64,000 bases of DNA, taken from assembly GCF_021347895.1 (NCBI RefSeq), contig NC_067135.1, positions 24,873,847 through 24,937,846 on the forward strand. The letters run 5' to 3'. Numbering within the stretch: the stretch's first letter is position 1; every line of letters begins with the position of its first letter. Below the pieces are notes generated by a model, which did no database searches, was not told where the DNA came from, and saw nothing but the letters and a program-made list of their open reading frames with translations. Positions 56,760 through 64,000 of this stretch are shown piece after piece. Position numbers and translations under genes: made by a program. Source of the stretch: Acanthochromis polyacanthus (lineage: Eukaryota; Chordata; Actinopteri; Pomacentridae).

Positions 56760-59700
56760 TCACTTTCTCCAAGCCATGTCAATCAGTCCCATTCTCATCC
56801 TTTGAGATCTTGTAGATCCAAGATAGTCGAGGAAAGGGTCCCAAGTCCGGTAAAATAGAAAAGGTTTGTCTTTAAGGGCTGTACTAAAGGCCTCTTGTGG
56901 GACTATACTTGTCACCGCTTTTACCCACTGATTAAGCGTAGGAGCTTTATCCATAATCCACATTGCTAGAATGCATTTTCGGGCAGAATGTAACAGAATA
57001 TGCAGAAGATTCCTGTTATGAAAATCAACGGGTAACTCATCATTTAGTCCCAGAAGACAAGTCCTAGCCCCTAACAGGAGAGAGCGCTTAAAAATTTTTT
57101 CAAGCTGGTGAACAATTGTGATCCAGTATTGTTGAATACAAGGGCAACTCCATAGACAGTGAAACAGTGAACCAACGGAAGCTTGGCATTTAGTACACAG
57201 GTCTGACATTTCTGGATTCATTTTGTGTCTGGCTTCAGGTGTAACATACAGTCTGTGTATAATCTTAAATTGTCTCTCCCATGCAGAATTGGATGCCATA
57301 ATACCTTGGGGCCTTTTAAACAGGGCATTCCAGGCCTCTGGATCTATTGCAGTTCCCAAATCAGATTCCCATTTGCCTCTTACCCTATCAGAATTTTCCA
57401 CTCTATGGCAGCAGAGATTGTTGTAGAGTCGTTTAGTGATAAGCTTAACATTTGCATTTTCTATCAATAAGGGCTCTATTGTCGAAGTTGCAAAGCCTCC
57501 AGTAAACTCCTTTAGCTTAGTTTGAATGAAATTCCGGACCTGTAGAAATTTGAAGAAGTCTGAATCTGGAACTCCAAACTTAATTTTTACTTGTGGGAAT
57601 GTGAGGATTGATTCTCCCTGAACCAAGTCACCAATAACTCTAATGCCACGGTGTCTCCAATCTACAAAACCAGCCTGAAGGCCGGGGGAAAAATCTGGAT
57701 TTTCATGGAGGGGAGTTAATAAGGACAGCTTTTTGTTATTCCCCTCTAAGTTCCTAATTCGTCGCCAAATATTCACCATATTCTTAAGGATAATGTTGTC
57801 TTTTATTAGAGGAGACAAGTTTTCAGAGGAGATATAGAGTAAATTATGCAGGGGAATCTTATCTAAAAGAGCAGATTCACAACTAAGCCAGGTGGAATTA
57901 AAGTCCTCTCTGAACCACTCCATAAGAAATTTAAATTGTGCAATCAGTTGGTAAAGGGTAACTGAGGGTGCTGCTAAACCACCCTGTTTAGTGGGTAAAC
58001 AAAGAAAACTGTATCGCAACCTTGGTCTTTTTTTACCCCAAATAAATGATATTATAGAGCTATTAACCTGTGCAATGATTTTCTTTGACAACATAATTGG
58101 AAGCATTTGGAACAGATATAGGAGACGCGGAAGGATGTTCATTTTAATTAAGTGAATCCGACCAAGAAGAGAAAGGGGTAAGCCACACCACCTTTCTAAG
58201 TCTCGTTTAATAGTTTGCAGGAGAGGACTAAAGTTCAGATTGTAAAGATCTTTTAGTTTTGGGGAGATCTTTACACCTAAATATGTGAAACCATCTATAG
58301 AATTGTGAAAAGGCTGTAAAATGTGTGGGTCAATTGTTTTAGAGCGTAGTGTCATGGCCTCGCTTTTAGAAAAATTAATTTTGTATCCAGAGAAGGAACC
58401 ATAGTTATTAATAAGCTTTATTAAATTGGGAATCGATTGTCTCAGTGAATCTAAAAAGATTAAAATATCGTCAGCATATAAAGAGATTTTATGCTCTTTT
58501 TTATTCAAAAAAATACCTTTTATGCTGGCATCCTGTCTTATGGTTGTTGCTAAAGGCTCCAAAGCAAGAGCAAACAACAATGGGCTCAAGGGGCAGCCCT
58601 GGCGAGTGCCTCGTTCAATACAAAAACTGTTAGACCTTAACCCATTAGTTATTACAGAAGAGAGAGGAGACCTATAAAGAATCCGAATCCATGTAATAAA
58701 GTACTCTCCCAAGCCAAATTTATGAAGTGTAAAGAAGAGATAAGGCCATTCAAGGCGATCAAAAGCCTTCTCAGCATCTAGAGACACGACTAGGGCCTCA
58801 GAGCTGTAAAGAGAGGAATGCTGGATAATATTAAGTAGCCTTCGGACGTTATGAGAGGAGTATCTTCCGCGTATGAAACCTGTCTGATCATTGTTGACCA
58901 ATGACGAGAGGACTTTTTCTAAGCGGGAAGCAAGAACTTTAGCTAATAGCTTCAGATCTATTTTCAGGACGGAAATAGGTCTATATGACGAGCAGTCTTC
59001 TGCCGGTTTACCTTTTTATGCACTAAAGAAATATTTGCTTCCATTAACGAGGGAGGAAGAGTCTCAGATTCAAACGAACACCACAGCATTTCAAATAATG
59101 GTTCTGCTAAAATGTCATTAAATTTCTTATAAAATTCTGCGTTCAGGCCATCTGGGCCTGGGGATTTGTTATTCGGAAGTGACTGAATACAATTCTTGAT
59201 TTCACTCAAAGCGAGGGGTCTACACAGGTCCTCTCTCTGTTTCTGCGAAATCTGTGGCAGCTCTATTTTGGAGAAAAATTCTATCATTTCTTGCTCTGAT
59301 TGTGGGTTAGATTGGGAGGTGTAAAGCTGCTTGTAGAACATTTTAAAACTTTTATTGATGTCTTTATTTTTGTAGCTAAGTGTACCATGTGAGTCCTTAA
59401 CACCTGAGATATTCTGACTGAAGCCCTTATTTCGAAGAAGATTTGCCAAGTAACGGCTAGGTTTATTGGCAAATTCATACAACCTTTGCCTTGCAAAAAA
59501 TATGGACTTTTCAGCTTTTTTAGTTAAGAGGGCATCTAAAGCAGTCTTGACTGTGTGCGACTCATCTCTAATTTTGTCAGAAGGGCAGGAGTCATATTTT
59601 TTCTGAAGCTCATGAAGATGAAGCTCTAATTGTCTTTGTTCCATTCTGCTATTCTTTTTAAGCCTGGCTGTATATGATATAATTAGACCACGTGTGTAGG

Positions 59701-60583
59701 CTTTTGCAGTGTCCCAGATTAGACCCGGAGAGACACCAGGGGTCTTGTTTTCTTTAAAAAAATAGTCTAGTTGTTCCTTTAGATACTTTTCAAAATTAGG
59801 GTCATGATTCAGAAATGAATTGTACCTCCATGGTCTACTCCTAGACTCCAAATTTAAGTTCCTCAAACCTATGAAGATAGGGGCGTGGTCTGAAATTATA
59901 ATATTCCCTACACTGCAAAATTCTATGTTAGTTATTGAGGTTTTAGGAACAAAAAACATATCAATTCTGCTGCTTGTTTTATGTACAGTAGAATAGTAGG
60001 TGAATTCTTTATCATTAGGATGCAATACCCGCCAAGCATCAACAAGGTCAATTTCACTGCAAGTATCAGAAACAGCTGTAGCTCTTTTTGTCAGGGGGTT
60101 TTGTATTGATGGGGATCTATCCATAACTGATGAGAAATAACAGTTCAGGTCTCCAGCGACTATAGTATTATCACATATCCAATCTGCAAATTTAGAAAAT
60201 ACATTGGAGATAAAGTCAGTTGTTTGTATGGGTGGGAAGTATATGTTCAAAAATGAAACCTCCTGACCATAAAGACATCCCTTTAACATAACATATCTAC
60301 CACATTTATCAGAGACAGTCTGTATATCAGTCAGCGGCAAATGCTTGTTAACTAAGATAGCGACTCCTCTACTTTTACTAGTGAATGATGAGCTGAACAC
60401 CTGTCCCACCCAGTCCTGCTTTAGCTTAGAGTGTTCATTAACAGATAGGTGAGTCTCCTGTAAAAAAGCAACATGAATATGTTCCCCTTTCAAGAAGCTC
60501 AGTATTTTTTTCCTCTTGATTGGACTGTGTATTCCCCTCACATTCCAGCTACAAATTTTTAATATAGGTTTATCACCAGGCAT
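56760..60583 (-). pseudogene. L1 ORF2: endonuclease and reverse transcriptase
   Basis: About 1275 codons encoding target-primed reverse transcription. The N-terminal AP-like endonuclease shows KICSWNVRGIHSP, FLQETHL, VAGDLNCYFS and ISDHAPIFIGL. The RT has QTGFIRGRYSS, DAEKAFDRLEW, RQGCPLSPLLFALALEPLA and the catalytic YADDILIFL. Near the C-terminus a CX2CX8HX4C knuckle (CTKCQASVGSLFHCLWSC) is present. In the first frame the protein ends at 58964, but the sequence continues in another frame from about 59012 (PAEDCSSYRPISVLKIDLKL, then VNNDQTGF). AAAAAGGTAAACC appears to lack one G, a single-base deletion between endonuclease and RT. Apart from that the chain is open. Confidence 0.85.
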
Positions 60584-61301
60584 TTTTTTAAGTTATAGAT
60601 TATGTTGGTTTCACTTAGATATAACAGCATCCAACATTCCCAGAAACTAAACTTAGACACATAATGTACACAAAAAAAAGAATAAACAAAAAACATTGCT
60701 TTGCCTATTTTACAAACAAAACTATGTACAACAACTATCAAAAAAAAAAAAAGCAGAATAAAGAAGGGGTCAGACTTGGGCCTACTACACCCTTAAGGGG
60801 CATAAGCTAACTTCCCTGATACAATAAGGAAGATGCTGGACCAGTTTAACTCTTTACAACCTAGACAGGTAATGAATTCCTGGTAACACCCTATCACTGC
60901 CGGCCCCACAGCTCTATTAATAAAATTGACATAACTTGGTAATTCTTATTTGAGTAACTTAAATAGATCTCATCTGATTTATGCTTACATTAATTTTCTA
61001 AGGGAAGAGAAAGAAGGAAGAAAAATAAAGGCATTCCTGCACAGAGGACTAAAAGACGCCCACATATTTCCGTTCTAAATAACTATAAACTGCACATTAA
61101 AGCGTGCTTCTTTGAACCAGTTAAATTATGAAAAAGTCTCCCAATGGAGAAAGACAGAGATAAGTGGAAAAAGTAGGACAGGCTACTGTCTAAAACATAA
61201 TGTCAACAACGCAGCTTTATGCTCACCGGCTCCTTATAATGGCTCTGAACAGTCCGACGGATCATCAAAAGTTCGTCCCGAATAATTGCGCCAACTTATC
61301 C

Positions 61302-62198
61302 TCAATCTCCAGCCGGTGGGGACTCGTTAGTGTGCTCCTCGGGCCGTGTGATTTTTCCCAGATAAGTTGCAGCTCCCTCGGGGTGCTTAAAGAGCTTCAC
61401 CTGTCCGCTGTGTCTAATCCTGAGGACGGCAGGGTAGAGCATGGCAAATTCAACTCCCCTCTCTCTGAGCTGTTGCTTCACCTGGTTAAACTCCTGTCGC
61501 TTCCTCACTACGGCCGCAGAAAAATCCTCGAATAGCATGATCTTGGCTCCCTTGTATTCCAACATCTGTGCTTTCCTCGCAGCCTGCATGATGCGAACTT
61601 TGTCTTGGAAATTGTGGAACCTGACGATGACAGCGCGGGGTCGCTGGCCAGGCTGGGGCCGGCGTGCGAGGGCTCGGTGGCAGCGGTCTAACTTGATCGA
61701 GCCTCCTTTGAAGCTGGTTTGAAGTAGCTCTGGCAGCCAAGTTTTAAAGAAGGACAGTGGGTTGGAGCCCTCACTTCCTTCGGGTAGCCCTATTATGCGT
61801 ATATTACACCGTCGCCCCCTGTTTTCCAAGTCATCGATCTTGTCCAGTGCAGCCTCCAGCTTACCCTCAACCTCAGCGAGTTTAGCAATGTGGCTGGCTA
61901 GGGTATCTTCCGAATCGGAAATGCGGCCTTCTGCTTCAGTAACCCGTTTATCCAGCGTGACGATTTTTGACGCACACTCTTCTAGTTTCTTGAGAACGGG
62001 GTCCACCTTTTTGTCGAGGGAAGCTTCCACACCTCTCAGCACTTCAGTTGTAATCTTTTTAACCAAGCTGTCTTCCTCCTGGCCGAAGAACGAGGACTGC
62101 ATACCTCTCAAGCTAGCTTGACTGCTAGTAGGAGACCTAGCCTCTCCCAATGCAGCAGCCCTTGCAGATAGCGTGATCTTTTTCTGAGTATTTGGCAT
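61302..62198 (-). CDS. L1 ORF1 protein
   Basis: A 298-residue intact frame. The first 50 residues are Ser/Ala-rich and basic, residues 60-130 form a heptad-like coiled coil (VTEAEGRISDSEDTLASHIA), and from 131 there is an RRM-type fold with NRGRRCNIRIIGLPEG, typical of L1 ORF1 proteins (Transposase_22 family), followed by a basic C-terminal domain (FHNFQDKVRIMQAARK). Such proteins trimerise through the coiled coil and bind L1 RNA to form the cytoplasmic ribonucleoprotein. The start at 62198 follows a 5' UTR of about 140 bases. No lesions seen. Confidence 0.9.
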   Translation of the reverse strand: MPNTQKKITLSARAAALGEARSPTSSQASLRGMQSSFFGQEEDSLVKKITTEVLRGVEASLDKKVDPVLKKLEECASKIVTLDKRVTEAEGRISDSEDTLASHIAKLAEVEGKLEAALDKIDDLENRGRRCNIRIIGLPEGSEGSNPLSFFKTWLPELLQTSFKGGSIKLDRCHRALARRPQPGQRPRAVIVRFHNFQDKVRIMQAARKAQMLEYKGAKIMLFEDFSAAVVRKRQEFNQVKQQLRERGVEFAMLYPAVLRIRHSGQVKLFKHPEGAATYLGKITRPEEHTNESPPAGD

Positions 62199-62312
62199 AA
62201 TTTTTCCTTGATTTTAGACCTATAAATACAATTCCACTCTTCCCTAATATTATATGTCACAGATAAATACTAAAAAACAGTTGTGAGCTGCGGAGCACAA
62301 GCGACGAGCTGC

Positions 62313-62340
62313 TACTCCGCCATTTGCGTCACGTGACCCC
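62313..62340 (-). promoter_or_regulatory. L1 5' promoter-like segment with E-box and YY1-like site
   Basis: On the minus strand the element begins GGGGTCACGTGACGCAAATG and goes on GCGGAG. TCACGTGAC (62329-62337) is a palindromic E-box at element positions 4-12. AAATGGCGG (62317-62325) at positions 16-24 resembles a YY1 site, which in human L1 lies at about +13 to +21. Function here is inferred from sequence and position. Confidence 0.5.
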
Positions 62341-62798
62341 GTCGATGGAACTTTTGATGTGGGCCATCACTAGCCTCTCAAAGCACTTCATGACTATCGG
62401 TGTGAGGGCTACATAGTCATTCAGACCTATTACTTTGGAAGACTTGAAGTGAGGTGTTGAAGATGTCTGTTAGTACTTCGGAGAGTTGATGTGCCTCAGT
62501 ACTCATCCCGAGATGTTGTTGGGGCCTGCAGCTTTGTGGGGATTAATCATCTGGAGTGTCCTTGTCACATCTCCTTGGGTCACACTAAGGGACGTGTCAT
62601 CTGGAGAGGAGGTGAGTCTGGAGCAGGGGGGCGTGTGGGATCATCAAAGCATCGTAGCTTTGTATTGAGTCTGTCTAGGAGGGATGGATCCTTGCGGCAT
62701 TATGCATCTCTGACATCGTAGTCAGTGATGCACCTTATGCCTTTCCACATTCTCCTGGGATCACTGGATGAGAGGTGACCCTGGATTCTCTGCCCATA

Positions 62799-63075
62799 TG
62801 GTAAATGGTAAATGGTCTGTATTTATATAGCGCTTTACTATACCTGCAAAGTACCCAAAGCGCCTTACATGATACATCACATTCACCCATTCACACACAC
62901 ATTCACACACTGATGGCGGAAGGTGCCATGCAAGGCACTAACCTTGCATGGCAACCCATCAGGAGCAATTAGCGGTTAGGTGTCTTGCTCGACATGAGCA
63001 CGACGGGCTGAGGATCAAACCGGCAACCCTTTGGTTGCAAGACGACCACTCTACCGACTGAGCCATGCCGCCCCT
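62799..63075 (-). mobile_element. tRNA-derived SINE inside the LINE
   Basis: The minus strand begins GGGGCGGCATGGCTCAGTCG with box A TGGCTCAGTCGGTAGAGTGG and box B GGTTGCCGGTTTGATCC, a clear tRNA-like head. The end is a repeated ATTTACC (TATATAAATACAGACCATTT before it). LINE coding sequence resumes on both sides. The target duplication could not be fixed. Confidence 0.75.
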
Positions 63076-63354
63076 TGTGGCCTTAGCCCTTTTGATGCCA
63101 GCTACTAGAGCTCTCCTTGCTGCTGTCAGTGCTGTTTCCTCACCTGACCTGAATGCAGCATTCCTGGCCTTCATAAGGGCTCTCACCTCTGCATTCAGCC
63201 ATGGCTTGTCATTGCGGTAGGTGGATATGGTCCTGGCGGTCTCTATGTCATCAGCACACTTGGAGATGAAGCTGAGGACCAAGCTGGTGTACTTCTCCAG
63301 GTCCACCTCACCTCCATATGTTGCTGACTCCTTGAAGACCTGCCAGTCTTTTTA

Positions 63355-63822
63355 AAGTTTTATTTATTTGTTTAAATTTTAAACAAATTCAGCCTTTCAT
63401 TACAACTGAAGTCACTAAATCCTTCAATGCACGATCCTTTCTCATGTCGAGTACTGCTTCACAACCTGGTTATTTGCTAGTATCACTGCTCTAAAACCCA
63501 AGGTCAGCCTACAGGGGTGACTGTGAAGTAAAATCTAGAAAGTCCTCTTTTGCACAGAATGCCTTATCTATTAAAGGTTTCACAAACTAGAATATTTCAC
63601 TACAGTTATCAGAGAAAGCCCCACTTTTGTCCTTTCAAAGCAACAGTACAAGGCATGGCTGATTAACAATCAAAGTTGTGAACATCGAACATTCTCCCAT
63701 CCCTCTTATTCCCCTTCTCCTCTACCTCTTCTGTTCCTCTCAACCTACCGGCCGGCCGGCAGATGGGTCCCCTCATATTAGCCGGGCTCTGCTCAAGGTT
63801 TCTTTCTGTTAAGAGGGAGATA
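63355..63822 (+). mobile_element. LINE 3' region, decayed
   Basis: Around 63540-63680 the plus strand shows a decayed C-terminal LINE-like peptide (pattern ...QQYKAW...NNQSCEH) similar in style to the end of the LINE at 36434. It is followed from 63764 by the ATTAGCCGGGCTCTGCTCAA repeat also seen at 4766, truncated at about 63822. This suggests the ATTGAATTG-tailed repeat is the 3' UTR of such a LINE. Confidence 0.4.
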
Positions 63823-64000
63823 ATGTTACGAATTGGTTTAGCAGCTCAGGTCCAGGAAATGATCAGGCAGACGTAGAAGGCAAAAAATGACAGGTCCAAT
63901 GACAGGAACAGGTGGATCCGGTTTCTGCGATAGAGGAAGACAGAGGTGGTTAGAAGAGTGGTGGAGTTCTGGGGCAGAATAACTGAAAGAACTAGCTGTG
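63823..64000. other. Window end, no gene recognised
   Basis: Purine-rich repeat-like sequence running off the window. Confidence 0.4.

Larger units (their letters stand above)
56413..62340 (-). mobile_element. Near-intact L1 retrotransposon
   Basis: 5928 bp on the minus strand with a 15-bp target duplication GTCGATGGAACTTTT (56398-56412 and 62341-62355) and a short poly(A) tail after an AATAAA (T run at 56413). It has a 5' UTR of about 140 bp, ORF1 (62198-61302), an intergenic part (61301-60584), ORF2 (60583-56760) and a 3' UTR. It looks full length because the 5' end begins with a promoter-like segment directly at the duplication. Only one clear lesion, a frameshift in ORF2 near 59012, was found. 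It sits in the RT gene of the Rex1/L2-type LINE. I place it in the L1/Tx1 group (fish Swimmer-like). Confidence 0.9.
53484..63354 (-). mobile_element. Rex1/L2-type LINE broken by three insertions
   Basis: A minus-strand LINE whose 3' end (TTCTTTATTGTCATATCATT) is at the left. Parts are 53484-53655, 55290-56397, 62341-62798 and 63076-63354. Coding relics in order include TYRNDKPWLNAEVRALMKAR (63230 region), LSSSDPRRMWKGI (62760 region), a finger-palm part with FLDFSSAFNTI and GSPQGCVLSPLL (56290-56080), the catalytic FADDTAVVG (about 56010) and the thumb ending VVKAAQRTVGGSLP (about 55530). This is CR1-superclade RT of Rex1 or L2 type. The 5' end is truncated at about 63354. Frameshifts and stops are present even apart from the insertions. 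Confidence 0.8.

Overview
The window reads as nuclear DNA of a ray-finned (teleost) fish. It is AT-rich, has intron-containing genes with GT-AG borders and AATAAA signals, and is packed with transposon families typical of teleosts: several Tc1-like lineages, hAT elements, piggyBac, an L1 with both ORFs, Rex1/L2-type LINEs, tRNA-derived SINEs and an endogenous retrovirus. No prokaryotic features were seen.

The native backbone is a small tandem family of intron-bearing genes encoding an orphan seven-transmembrane protein. Two copies are open: gene 1 (CDS 10389-11492, untranslated first exon near 6500-6577) and gene 2 (CDS 33791-34681, first exon near 32540-32606). Three are relics: a 3'-UTR remnant at 1248-1857, a pseudogene split by a 5.9-kb transposon (44446-44517 and 50431-50735), and a 5'-deleted pseudogene at 52778-53283. 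The copies share upstream exon, intron ends, coding exon and 3' UTR, so the paralogs act as natural empty-site controls that date many insertions. Gene 1 has a private tryptophan/glutamine repeat tail.

Layout. 0-6 kb: 3'-UTR relic, a 2.1-kb hAT, a broken Tc1 and copies of a 390-bp TA-flanked MITE. 6-12 kb: gene 1 with an intron swollen by MITEs and DNA transposons. 12-18.5 kb: a dead Tc1 and a cluster of tRNA-Gln copies (CTG, CTG, TTG), each followed by a tRNA-Leu 3' half. 18.5-22.8 kb: a hAT element (8-bp duplication GCAGGAAG) holding a 525-bp repeat and an intact-frame Tc1. 23.0-23.3 kb: a minisatellite made from a Tc1 transposase fragment. 23.4-31.7 kb: a young, internally deleted minus-strand retrovirus with 631-bp LTRs and a tRNA-Leu primer site, itself hit by a second Tc1. 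32-35 kb: gene 2. 36-43 kb: LINE and SINE debris, a possible real terminal exon (40537-40641) and a decayed multi-exon coiled-coil gene. 43-51 kb: the split receptor pseudogene and the 5.9-kb unclassified DNA transposon. 51-64 kb: piggyBac pieces, the last receptor pseudogene, then a Rex1/L2-type LINE that received a Tc1, a 5.9-kb L1 and a SINE.

Most open reading frames are selfish-element genes. The most unusual parts are the orphan seven-transmembrane family with its W/Q tail, the 5.9-kb transposon with a 6-bp target duplication and an unfamiliar DDE-like protein, and the composite tRNA-Gln/Leu cluster. No gene symbol could be assigned with confidence to any native gene.
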